NCBI GenBank assembly: GCA_903929795.1
Contig: CAIYWC010000070.1
Coordinates: 1 to 35,980 of the forward strand
DNA from: an uncultured Myxococcales bacterium
Lineage (GTDB): Bacteria > Myxococcota_A > UBA9042
Length of the DNA stretch: 35,980 nucleotides
Reading direction: 5' to 3'
This document shows positions 18,068 through 25,359 of this stretch, in pieces. Position numbers and translations under genes: made by a program. The notes beneath the pieces are model-generated. The model was not told the DNA's origin. It saw nothing but the letters and a program-made list of their open reading frames with translations, and searched no databases. The first letter of the stretch is position 1, and each line of letters begins with the position of its first letter.

Positions 18068-19719
18068 TGCAAGCGAGCCCCGCCCGGCGCCTGACCGGGC
18101 CCAATTGGTGGCTTGCCGGCCCCGGCGCAGCGGTGGAGGTCGCCTTTGCCGCCGGGGACGACGCTGCCGGCCTGTACGCGGCGTGGCGGGCCGCGGTTGC
18201 CGCCGCGGCTGCGCAACTGGCTTGGCCTGCACCGCAATTTGGTGTTACGGCGGGCGAGGCCTGCGCAACCTGGGCGTTCTCGGCGCCCGTGGACCAGCTG
18301 AGCGCGGCGGCAGAACTCGCGGAAGTGGCGTGCGGCGCGGCGCGGGTGGATGTCCGGGCGCTACGCGTGAACGCGGACGCGGAGGTGCAGCCGCGCGTGC
18401 GGGCGTGGCTGGCGGCGGCGCGCGACCTGCCGTGGCTGCTGGACGACGACGGGCTGACGCTCGGCCTGGGCGAGCACAGCCAGACCTGGCCGCTGGCGGA
18501 CTTGCCCGCGGAGCCGGCGATCCCGCCGCACGCCGCGCGCATCCCGCACGTGCTGATTACCGGCACCAACGGCAAGACGACGACGGCGCGCATGGTTGCG
18601 CGAATCCTCAGGCATCACGGGCTGTTTGCTGGCAACACGTCGACCGATGGCCTGATGCTCGACGGCGAGCTGGTGACGCCAGGCGACTGGACCGGACCGG
18701 GCGGTGCGCGGCAAGTGCTGAGAAATACACAGGTTCAGGCGGCGGCGCTGGAGACGGCGCGCGGGGGCTTGCTGCGGCGCGGGTTGGCGTCGACGTGGGC
18801 GGACGCGGCGGTCGTCACCAATATCAGCGACGACCATCTGGACGCCCAGGTCGCGTCCGAAGCTGCCATGGCCGAGGCAAAGCTTGCGATTCGCAAAGGA
18901 ATTCGCCCGGGTGGTCAGCTGATTCTCAACGCCGGATGCGCACCGTTGGTGGCGGCGGCCACGAGGCTGCAGCTGCCGGACGGGCCCTACACGCTGGCGT
19001 GGTTTTCCCTGCATTTCAAGGACTTTGCTGGGCTTCCCGGGCAAATTCACGCCTGGCCGCTGCACGACGCGCTGGTGCTGGAGTCAGCGGGCGTCCGTCA
19101 CGTCATCGCGCCGCTTGCGGCGATTCCGACGACATTTGGCGGACTTGCGGCGCACAACGTCGCCAACGCGCTGGCGGCGGCGCTGGCGGCTAACGCCATG
19201 GCGATTCCTCTGGCAGTGATCGCGGCCGGACTCGCGGCTTTTGGCTCGACGATTCACGACAACCCGGGCCGCGCCAACGTGCTGCAGCTGAACGGCGCGA
19301 CGATTCTTGTCGATTTCGCCCACAATCCCGATGGTGTTCGCCAAGTTGCGGCGCTCGTGGACGCGTGGCCGTCGACCCGGCGCACGCTGCTGGTCGGCCA
19401 GGCGGGCGATCGGACGGACGCGCTGATGCACGCGCTTGTGCAAGCGACGCTGGCGTTCCGGCCGGATCGGGTCGTGCTCAAGGACACCGACCACTACCTG
19501 CGCGGGCGGGAGAAATCGGAAATTCCCTTGGTGCTGCGCCACTTTTACCGCGAGGAGGGCGTGCCGGACTCCGCGATTGTCCTGACACCCGACGAGCCGA
19601 CGGGGATCGCCGAGACGCTGCGCGATGCCCAGCCAGGGCACCTGCTGATTCTGTTGATCCACGACGATTTTCCGGCTTCGATCGCGCAGTTGCGCGCGGC
19701 GGGAGCGGTGGAGCGGTGA
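18067..19719 (+). CDS. Mur-ligase-family paralogue of cyanophycin synthetase lacking the ATP-grasp domain
   Basis: 550 residues. From about residue 158 it aligns with the C-terminal Mur-ligase half of CphA upstream: P-loop LITGTNGKTTTARM, STDGLMLDGELV, ALETARGGLLRRG, NISDDHLD and VDFAHNPDGVRQ. The first 155 residues are Ala-rich and unlike the CphA N-terminus or any ATP-grasp. In CphA the Mur-like half attaches arginine to aspartate side chains, so this paralogue may ligate arginine or another amino acid to the same polymer, or to a primer or degradation product; that is inference. The start overlaps the cphA stop by one base, and its own stop overlaps the next GTG by four, indicating translational coupling. 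Confidence 0.88.
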   Translation: MQASPARRLTGPNWWLAGPGAAVEVAFAAGDDAAGLYAAWRAAVAAAAAQLAWPAPQFGVTAGEACATWAFSAPVDQLSAAAELAEVACGAARVDVRALRVNADAEVQPRVRAWLAAARDLPWLLDDDGLTLGLGEHSQTWPLADLPAEPAIPPHAARIPHVLITGTNGKTTTARMVARILRHHGLFAGNTSTDGLMLDGELVTPGDWTGPGGARQVLRNTQVQAAALETARGGLLRRGLASTWADAAVVTNISDDHLDAQVASEAAMAEAKLAIRKGIRPGGQLILNAGCAPLVAAATRLQLPDGPYTLAWFSLHFKDFAGLPGQIHAWPLHDALVLESAGVRHVIAPLAAIPTTFGGLAAHNVANALAAALAANAMAIPLAVIAAGLAAFGSTIHDNPGRANVLQLNGATILVDFAHNPDGVRQVAALVDAWPSTRRTLLVGQAGDRTDALMHALVQATLAFRPDRVVLKDTDHYLRGREKSEIPLVLRHFYREEGVPDSAIVLTPDEPTGIAETLRDAQPGHLLILLIHDDFPASIAQLRAAGAVER

Positions 19720-20540
19720 ACGTCGACGCCCTGGCCGACTTGGATGCGCGCTGGGATGCGGCGTTGGCGGCGGGCGAGGCCGCGATCGCCCAGCCAGGTG
19801 CGTTGGCGTGCACTTTTGTCCTGCGCGGCGCGATGCGCACGGCCGACCGCCGCTGGCGCCAAGGCGTGCGCAATCCGCAACTGCCTGTCGAGCTGGATGA
19901 TTTTGCGGTCGCGACGCTGGCAGAGCGCCACGTATTTCGCGTCGAGGAACAGGTGGCGGTGGGGCTGAACGCCTGGGCGCACGGGCGGCGGCGGCTGCAC
20001 GCGCGCTTTGCCATCCCCGAGCCGCTGGAGCTGCTGGCGTACCAGGCGCGCGGCGAGCGCATCGTGTCCCTGCTGCCTGAAGGCGTGCCCACCGGCCTGG
20101 AAGCGAGCAACTTCGAGTTCGCGCTGCACGACCTCTGCCACGCCGAAAAGTTCTTTGCGCCCGCGTATTTCGTCGGCCAGGTGGGACTCTTTTCGCTGCT
20201 GCTTGACGCGGCGACGGGGCCCGCTTGGGCGGAGCTCACGCGCGACTTTGACGGCGCGTGGCCGCAGGAATTCCACCACGTTGCCGCGGACATGAATGGG
20301 TCGCCGCTGTTCTTGTTTGCGGCGCTGCGCCGCAAGGTGCTCAACGCCGCTGCGCGCGTGGGCCAGCGCCCGGAGACGGCACGCGATGCGCTGTTTGCCG
20401 CGCTACAACTGCCTGAAAACGTTGCGAATTCTGGTCGGCGCTTTACGGTGCATCCGGACGTCGACCCGGCCGAGACGCGCCACCACGCCGCGGTGCTGCA
20501 GGCGCATTGTGAGGCGATCGGCCGCGGGGTCCTGGGCTAA
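19716..20540 (+). CDS. Unknown protein of the cyanophycin operon with a His/Glu-rich motif
   Basis: 274 residues, starting at a GTG that overlaps the preceding stop by four bases (GTGA), so it is coupled to the two ligases. No signal peptide is seen; it is probably cytoplasmic. The most striking part is EFALHDLCHAEKFF (134-147), giving Glu134-x3-His138-x3-His142-x-Glu144, followed about 40 residues later by QEFHHVAADMNGS (184-196). Helical spacing of these ligand-type residues suggests a metal site or an all-helical enzyme. I do not recognise the family. Its fixed place after two cyanophycin ligases suggests a role in polymer priming, trimming or control. It ends convergently with the Cys-rich gene, sharing its final bases. 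Confidence 0.8.
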   Translation: MNVDALADLDARWDAALAAGEAAIAQPGALACTFVLRGAMRTADRRWRQGVRNPQLPVELDDFAVATLAERHVFRVEEQVAVGLNAWAHGRRRLHARFAIPEPLELLAYQARGERIVSLLPEGVPTGLEASNFEFALHDLCHAEKFFAPAYFVGQVGLFSLLLDAATGPAWAELTRDFDGAWPQEFHHVAADMNGSPLFLFAALRRKVLNAAARVGQRPETARDALFAALQLPENVANSGRRFTVHPDVDPAETRHHAAVLQAHCEAIGRGVLG

Positions 20541-21010
20541 TTCGCTTCCGCGCGGCACCGATTGCGCAAGTCGCTGTTGTTGATGGACTCGCACGCGCTC
20601 TTGTTGTGGCCCGCTACGCCGCGGCAGTAGTTGCGCTTGTCGCTGTCGCCGATGGACTCGCACGCGCTTTTGTCGTGCCGGGCGACCGCGCGGCAGTGGT
20701 TGCGCGCGTCGCTGTCGGAGATCGACTCGCAGTTGCTTGCGCCGCTCGCTCCGCCTGCGACGCCGCGGCATTGGTTGCGCAGGTTGCTGTCGCCGATGGA
20801 CTCGCAGTGGGACTTGTCGCCGCTGGCCTCGGCGCGGCAGTAGTTGCGCTTGTCGCTGTTGCTGATGGACTCGCACGCGCTTTTGTCGTGCCGGGCCACC
20901 GCGCGGCAATGGTTGCGCGCGTCGCTGTCGGAGATCGACTCGCAGTTGCTGGCGTCCGCCGTCGCATTGACCGCCCACAAGGTCGCCAGAATCATCGTCA
21001 AAGTCCGCAT
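20537..21010 (-). CDS. Secreted Cys-rich six-repeat protein
   Basis: 157 residues: a signal peptide (cut after ADA at about residue 20), then six tandem units of 23-25 residues of the form C-E-S-I-x-x-S-x-x-R-N-x-C-R. Each unit carries two Cys, 12 in all, suggesting one disulfide per unit in an oxidising compartment. Units 1 and 4 are identical, 2 and 5 nearly so, and 3 and 6 share the LRN variant, so a block of three was duplicated. Charged Asp/Arg/Lys dominate; there are no catalytic motifs. Its stop overlaps the convergent cyanophycin-operon gene by four bases. Small repeat proteins of this type occur in many Proteobacteria without assigned function. Confidence 0.85.
   Translation of the reverse strand: MRTLTMILATLWAVNATADASNCESISDSDARNHCRAVARHDKSACESISNSDKRNYCRAEASGDKSHCESIGDSNLRNQCRGVAGGASGASNCESISDSDARNHCRAVARHDKSACESIGDSDKRNYCRGVAGHNKSACESINNSDLRNRCRAEAN
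20540..20944 (-). repeat. In-frame tandem repeats within the Cys-rich gene
   Basis: Six coding repeats of about 69-75 bases. On top of these is a higher-order duplication with a 213-base period: the roughly 110-base block from 20631 recurs from 20844 with only a handful of differences, mostly synonymous. This points to a recent block duplication. Confidence 0.85.
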
Positions 21011-21032
21011 TATTGCTCCAACTTGTTATGTG

Positions 21033-21716
21033 TCACGCCACCGCGCGCACGACGTCCAGCCAAGCCCGCAGCCAGAGCCTGCCAGCTTCGCAGCCCTGCT
21101 GCCAGCCCAGCTCCGGGTGAAATTGGCTCGCCAGGATCGGCCGTCGCCGGTGCGCCATCGCCTCTACGGGCGTCAGGCTGCTGTGGGCGACGGTCACGAA
21201 CACACTTGGCGGTTCAATGACTTGCTCGACATGGCTCTCAAAACACTGGCCGCCCAGGTCCTGCCAAGCCTGCAGCGTGCGCCGCGCTTGATCCGGCAAC
21301 CAGGACGGCAGCGCCGCCCGATCCAGCGTCACCGCGTGCGGACCACGCACCTTGCGCAGGCCGTCGTAGGTCGCGACCAGCGGCTCGCCGTACGCCGTCT
21401 CCAGCCGGCCGCCCCACGCGAGCGCCAACGCTTGCATGCCGCCGCACACGCCCAGCACCGGCCCCGGAAACACCTCGACCAGCGCCCGCAGCCAGGGCAG
21501 GAAACCGCGGTCGTAATCGCCAAAAGGCGTGCCTTGGGGCCCCAGCACCAGCGCGGTCGCGCGCGCCACAAGCACCGGGTTGCGGCGGATTTCGGCAAAA
21601 TGCAGCAGCGTGACCTCGGCGGACGGCAGCAACGCGGCGATCGCCTCGGCAATGCGCTCGCAGCCGCTGCACTCAGTGGCCTGCAAGTTCAGATTGCACA
21701 AGACGATTCTGACCAT
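21033..21716 (-). CDS. Class I (type 1) glutamine amidotransferase domain protein
   Basis: 227 residues. Complete catalytic triad of the class I glutaminase fold: nucleophile elbow GVCGGMQ with Cys91, and SQFHPELGW with His200 and Glu202. An N-terminal NLNLQATECSGCERIAEAI has two Cys and is not typical of the well-known members. No synthetase domain is fused, so it either supplies ammonia to a separate partner or acts as a gamma-glutamyl hydrolase-like enzyme; the short stand-alone form fits either. It lies 22 bases downstream of the Cys-rich gene on the same strand and 35 from the hydrolase gene, so it may be co-transcribed. The start is the ATG immediately before VRIVLCNLN. Confidence 0.85.
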   Translation of the reverse strand: MVRIVLCNLNLQATECSGCERIAEAIAALLPSAEVTLLHFAEIRRNPVLVARATALVLGPQGTPFGDYDRGFLPWLRALVEVFPGPVLGVCGGMQALALAWGGRLETAYGEPLVATYDGLRKVRGPHAVTLDRAALPSWLPDQARRTLQAWQDLGGQCFESHVEQVIEPPSVFVTVAHSSLTPVEAMAHRRRPILASQFHPELGWQQGCEAGRLWLRAWLDVVRAVA

Positions 21717-21751
21717 TGTTCAGCCACCGTTGCGGCCCTGCGCGCACCGCA

Positions 21752-22696
21752 TCAGCCTGCCGTCAGTCCCACTTGGCTGCCGCGCGGTTCGCCTGGCAGC
21801 AGGCAGTCGGGCAAACATTGACCGGGCGCATTCCACCAAGATTCCAGCAGATGCGCAATCGTTTCAGGTTGTTCATGGTGCAGGTTGTGGCTCGCGCCCG
21901 GCAGCACGCCGGCCAGCAGCCTGGGCACGATCGCGTGGCGCGCGTGCAGGTCCGGCGGCAGCCACTCGCTGTGCTCGGCATACACCGACAGCACCGGCAT
22001 GGCCAGCTTGGCCCACAGGCGCATCCCTTCGTCCGTCCGAAACGGCCGCGCCGAGGGCGTGCGGTGCAGCGGATCGTGGCGCCAAACCAGTCCGCCGACC
22101 ACGTCCTCCGTGTTGGTCGTCGCCAGCCGCAGCGCCATCGCCGCCGGCAGTCGCGGGTTGGCCTTTTGCAGCCGTGCCGCGGCATCTTCCAGCGTTGCCA
22201 TCGGCCGCCGAACGATGCGCCGCTCAGCCACGTCGCCGGCAAAACCGGGTACACGCAGCGCATCCAGCCAGCTCTCCAGCCGCGCCGGCCACGCAGCCAC
22301 CGGCGATTCCAGCGGCCCCATGCCGTCCAGCAACGCCAGGCTGCGCACCTGGCCCGGGCGCACCGCCAGCACGGCGGATGTGATCATGCCGCCCATCGAG
22401 TGCCCAACGACGTGATCCGGCGCATAAACGTGCAGCAACGCATCGAAATCATGCCAAAAATCGGCGAAATGGTAGTAGCCGCCGCTGCCGATCCAATCCG
22501 AGTGGCCGTGGCCGCGCGCGTCCGGTGCGATGATGTGCCAGCGGTCACACAGGCGTTCGGCGATCGCCGCGAAGCTGTGGCCATGATCCAAAAAACCATG
22601 GTGAAACAAGACGTTGGGCAGCGATGGGTCGCCCCAGCGGTGCACTGCCAGCCGCAGGCCGCGAACGGTGTGAAAATCGGTCTGAATCGGCTTCAC
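21752..22696 (-). CDS. Alpha/beta hydrolase
   Basis: 314 residues. Start chosen at a GTG with AGGAG five bases upstream; the frame extends 363 bases further upstream but that part overlaps the divergent dehydratase gene and looks like shadow. Seen: oxyanion region FHHGFLDHGHSF, APDARGHGHSD, nucleophile elbow VGHSMGGM with Ser100, and a late GASHNLHHEQPE supplying the catalytic His. No signal peptide, so cytoplasmic. The substrate is not predictable; the family includes esterases, haloalkane dehalogenases and epoxide hydrolases. Confidence 0.87.
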   Translation of the reverse strand: MKPIQTDFHTVRGLRLAVHRWGDPSLPNVLFHHGFLDHGHSFAAIAERLCDRWHIIAPDARGHGHSDWIGSGGYYHFADFWHDFDALLHVYAPDHVVGHSMGGMITSAVLAVRPGQVRSLALLDGMGPLESPVAAWPARLESWLDALRVPGFAGDVAERRIVRRPMATLEDAAARLQKANPRLPAAMALRLATTNTEDVVGGLVWRHDPLHRTPSARPFRTDEGMRLWAKLAMPVLSVYAEHSEWLPPDLHARHAIVPRLLAGVLPGASHNLHHEQPETIAHLLESWWNAPGQCLPDCLLPGEPRGSQVGLTAG

Positions 22697-22795
22697 GGGG
22701 CTCCTGAGCGTCTGCCGCCCGGGAGCATGGTCGGCGGGCGGCAGCGGTGTCAAATGGCCTTGCGGAAGCGGCGCGTTCGGCCTACGGTGCGGCGC

Positions 22796-23131
22796 ATGCC
22801 CGCCCGCGCGCCGATGCCCGAGTCCGTTCCGCCCAACCAGTCGCCGCTCGCTGTGTCCGCGGAGGTCCTTGCGCGCGCGCGGTCGCTGCCGGGCTGGCAG
22901 GTGTGCGCGGACATGGAGCTGCACAAGTCCTGGCCATTCCTGGATTTTTCCGCGGGACTGGCGTTCGTGAACCAGATCGCTGAGCTGGCCGAGCTGGCGC
23001 AGCATCACCCGGACGTGCTGCTGCGCTACGGCAGCGTCTCGGTTACGCTGACCACGCACGACGCGGGCGGCCTGACGGTGCGCGATTTGGCGCTCGCGGC
23101 GGCGATCGACGCGCTGCGGGTACGCGAATGA
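22796..23131 (+). CDS. Pterin-4a-carbinolamine dehydratase (4a-hydroxytetrahydrobiopterin dehydratase)
   Basis: Small enzyme that recycles the pterin cofactor of aromatic amino-acid hydroxylases by dehydrating 4a-hydroxytetrahydropterin. About 111 residues. The family signature is complete: AELAQHHPDVLLRYGSV followed by VTLTTHDAGGLTVRDLALA, with the active-site His-His-Pro and the later His. The start is uncertain: ATGs at 22754, 22796 and 22814 are in frame and none has a clear ribosome-binding site. Its last codon overlaps the methylase start by four bases (ATGA). No phenylalanine hydroxylase lies nearby. Confidence 0.88.
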   Translation: MPARAPMPESVPPNQSPLAVSAEVLARARSLPGWQVCADMELHKSWPFLDFSAGLAFVNQIAELAELAQHHPDVLLRYGSVSVTLTTHDAGGLTVRDLALAAAIDALRVRE

Positions 23132-23964
23132 ACGCGCCGAGCCGGCAGCTGTTGAAATGGATCGGCAACAAGCACCGGGTTGCGCCGATCATCGCCGGCT
23201 ATTTTCCCAGCGATTACAAACGCTATTACGAGCCGTTCGTCGGTTCCGCTGCGGTGCTGGGCACGCTCGCGCCGCGTGACGCCGTGGCGTCCGATGTGCT
23301 CGCGCCGCTGGTGCAGATCTGGCAGCGCGTGCAATCCAATCCGCAAGCGGTGTACGACGGCTACGCGGCGCGCTTCGCCGCATTCACCACCCAGGACCGC
23401 AGAGTCGTCTACCGTGCGATCCTCGACCGCTACAACGCGACGGGCGACCCGGACGATCTGCTCTTTGTCGCGCGAACTTGCTACGGCGGCGTGATCCGCT
23501 TTGACAAGCAGGGCGTCATGAACACGCCGTGCGGCATCCACCGCGCGCTGCCGCTGGAGAAATTCGCAGATGCGCTGCGGCTTTGGCAGCCGCTGGTCGC
23601 CGGGACGCGGTTTGTGGTCGGCGATTTTGAGGCGCAGATCGATGCCGCGGGCGAGGGCGATCTGGTCTACTGCGACCCGCCGTATCAGGATTGTGGCCGG
23701 AATCTGTATGGTGCGCAAACCTTCAGCTTGCAAAGGCTTTTTGCGGCGATCGAGCGCGCGCGCGGGCGCGGCGTGCGCGTGGCGCTCAGCCTGGACGGCT
23801 CCAAGCGCTCCGGCGACCGCATCTGCAACGTGGCGATTCCAGAAGGTTTGTTCGCGCAGGACCGCGAGGTCAATCTGGGCCGGTCGATGTTGCGGCGCTT
23901 TCAGATGGCCGGCCAGAGTCTGGAATCGGAGCACGTGGCGGACCGCTTGCTGACGACTTGGTAA
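23128..23964 (+). CDS. dam: DNA adenine N6-methyltransferase, Dam/D12 class
   Basis: 278 residues. D12-class alpha-type layout: LLKWIGNKHR at 8-17 for S-adenosylmethionine binding, motif I YYEPFVGSAAVLG (33-45), and motif IV DLVYCDPPYQD with DPPY at 183-186. The order and spacing match Dam/DpnM enzymes, which methylate adenine, often in GATC; specificity here is not proven. No restriction endonuclease is adjacent, so it is an orphan methylase, likely for mismatch-repair marking, replication timing or gene control. Its start overlaps the dehydratase stop by four bases. The gene symbol is by family resemblance. Confidence 0.88.
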   Translation: MNAPSRQLLKWIGNKHRVAPIIAGYFPSDYKRYYEPFVGSAAVLGTLAPRDAVASDVLAPLVQIWQRVQSNPQAVYDGYAARFAAFTTQDRRVVYRAILDRYNATGDPDDLLFVARTCYGGVIRFDKQGVMNTPCGIHRALPLEKFADALRLWQPLVAGTRFVVGDFEAQIDAAGEGDLVYCDPPYQDCGRNLYGAQTFSLQRLFAAIERARGRGVRVALSLDGSKRSGDRICNVAIPEGLFAQDREVNLGRSMLRRFQMAGQSLESEHVADRLLTTW

Positions 23965-23975
23965 CCGGAGGCCGC

Positions 23976-24764
23976 GTGGCTGCTCGCTGGGCAATTGTTG
24001 TGTTTTCATGGACAGTTGCTGCGTGCGGTGACGACGCGGCGGCGGGCACCGGCTCTGACCAGCCCGACGCGATCGCGGCTGTCGATGCGCAAGTCGGCGG
24101 CGGCGTTGCGGATGCACAGCCTGACGTTCTCGACGCCGCGGGCGCCGACGTTGGCTTGCCGGCGTGGCTCACGGGCACCTGGCTGGAATGCGGCGGAGAT
24201 CTGACGATTTCCCAACCAGATTCAGCAACTTGGCGCGCCTCCGGCAGCGCCTGCACAGTCACGTCCACGCTGGTCTGGCACGCCGGCACGCTGGATTTCA
24301 CGGCGGTCACTGGCGTCGGCTGTCCAAACGGACCGCCCACTTGGATGATCGCCGGCACGCAGGCCAGCTTTGACGGCGCGCAGCTCACGCTGGTGCATCC
24401 ATCGCTGTTTGCGGGGCTCAAGCGCCTGAGCGCCAAGGCGACGCGCGAGCTCTGGAGCGTCAAGGCCGATGCTTCGGGCACCGGCGTCATGCGCCTGTGC
24501 TTTGACGCCAACGGCGTGTTCTATGACGGCAACTGGACTTCCGCTGACTGCAGCTTCATCGCCTGCGGATCGATCGTCGCGCAGGTCAAACGCGTGGGCA
24601 CGCAGACGGACATCTGGACCGAATGTCAGGGCAGCTGCCCGTGCACGTCGATCCTCGTTGCGACGCAGAAGACGGCGACCGCGATGTCCGGCTCGTATTC
24701 CAGCGCGAGCTGCGCCCAGGCGGCGTCCGGCACGTTCGTCGCGTCCGCCCAGCCGTTCCCGTAA
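23976..24764 (+). CDS. Unknown lipoprotein
   Basis: 262 residues from a GTG preceded by GGAGG at five bases. The N-terminus VAARWAIVVFSWTVAACGDD carries a lipobox (VAAC, Cys17), followed by an Asp/Ala/Gly linker to about residue 60, the style typical of myxobacterial-type lipoproteins. The mature domain has a Cys-rich beta-sandwich look, with about ten Cys, including ECQGSCPCTS near the C-terminus, and repeated GTW, GTL and GSY turns that recall small beta-barrel envelope proteins. No enzyme motif is recognised. It is 11 bases after the methylase stop and convergent with the thioesterase gene. Confidence 0.78.
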   Translation: MAARWAIVVFSWTVAACGDDAAAGTGSDQPDAIAAVDAQVGGGVADAQPDVLDAAGADVGLPAWLTGTWLECGGDLTISQPDSATWRASGSACTVTSTLVWHAGTLDFTAVTGVGCPNGPPTWMIAGTQASFDGAQLTLVHPSLFAGLKRLSAKATRELWSVKADASGTGVMRLCFDANGVFYDGNWTSADCSFIACGSIVAQVKRVGTQTDIWTECQGSCPCTSILVATQKTATAMSGSYSSASCAQAASGTFVASAQPFP

Positions 24765-24778
24765 GAATCCACGTCATT

Positions 24779-25243
24779 TCAGCGTTCCACGACGACGCGT
24801 TCGGCTTCGAACGCCTGCACAGCGGCGCGGAAGTCGTCCGGAATGCGCACGGGGCGAAACGCGCCGTCCAGCCAAGCCAGCGTCAGCGCGCCGGTCGCCA
24901 CGACCTTGGGCGCGCGCTTGTCGACCATCAGAAAATGGAAGGTGTAGCTCGTGGCGCCGATCCGCGCGAGCCGCACGTTGACCACCAGGATGTCGTTGTA
25001 GTGCGCCGGCGCGTGGAAATTCAGATGCGCGGCGACGACGGCGCCTGGGATCAGATCGCGCACCGGACCGCCGTGCTTTTGCAAGCCGAGGTGGTTCAGG
25101 TAGTCCATCCGGCCGACGTCCATGTACACGGAAAAACTGCCGAAATACACGATGCCAACCGCGTCGGTCTCTGACAGCCGCACGCGGATCTCCGTGCTGA
25201 ACGAGTAGGCGTTGCGATCCTGCGTGATGTCGCCGAGCTGCAT
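24779..25243 (-). CDS. Acyl-CoA thioesterase, 4-hydroxybenzoyl-CoA thioesterase (hotdog) family
   Basis: 154-residue single-hotdog protein that hydrolyses acyl-CoA thioesters. Seen: VRLSETDAVGIVYFGSFSVY, with the family Asp in ETD and Gly-Ile-Val-Tyr, then MDVGRMDYL on the main helix; later FHAPAHYNDILVV and RIGATSYTFHF follow the usual strand order. Shine-Dalgarno AGGAG lies nine bases before the ATG; the frame further upstream is not supported. The gene is divergent from the MFS gene. The acyl substrate is not determinable; YbgC- and FadM-like members act on short or long acyl chains respectively. Confidence 0.88.
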   Translation of the reverse strand: MQLGDITQDRNAYSFSTEIRVRLSETDAVGIVYFGSFSVYMDVGRMDYLNHLGLQKHGGPVRDLIPGAVVAAHLNFHAPAHYNDILVVNVRLARIGATSYTFHFLMVDKRAPKVVATGALTLAWLDGAFRPVRIPDDFRAAVQAFEAERVVVER

Positions 25244-25271
25244 GGATTCCCGCTCCTGGCCGGGGCGCGCG

Positions 25272-25300
25272 AGTCTAAAGGAGATACGCCGGGCTGGCGA
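25272..25300 (-). promoter_or_regulatory. Candidate sigma-70 promoter for the thioesterase gene
   Basis: On the minus strand TCGCCA, 17 bases, TAGACT, each four of six consensus matches, with a leader of about 20-25 bases containing the AGGAG site. It lies in the 116-base divergent gap with the MFS gene. Confidence 0.33.
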
Positions 25301-25359
25301 GTCCCGGACACGCCGCGGCCCAGTCGACGCCGTCCGCAGGCGTGCTATCCTGCGCGCCC

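Noticed and set aside
20540..20944. Regular repeats taken at first for a CRISPR array
   Set aside because: They are in-frame coding repeats without unique spacers, and encode a clear signal peptide plus Cys-repeat protein.
23128..23964. Restriction-modification system
   Set aside because: No endonuclease gene neighbours the methylase, and the flanking genes are metabolic.
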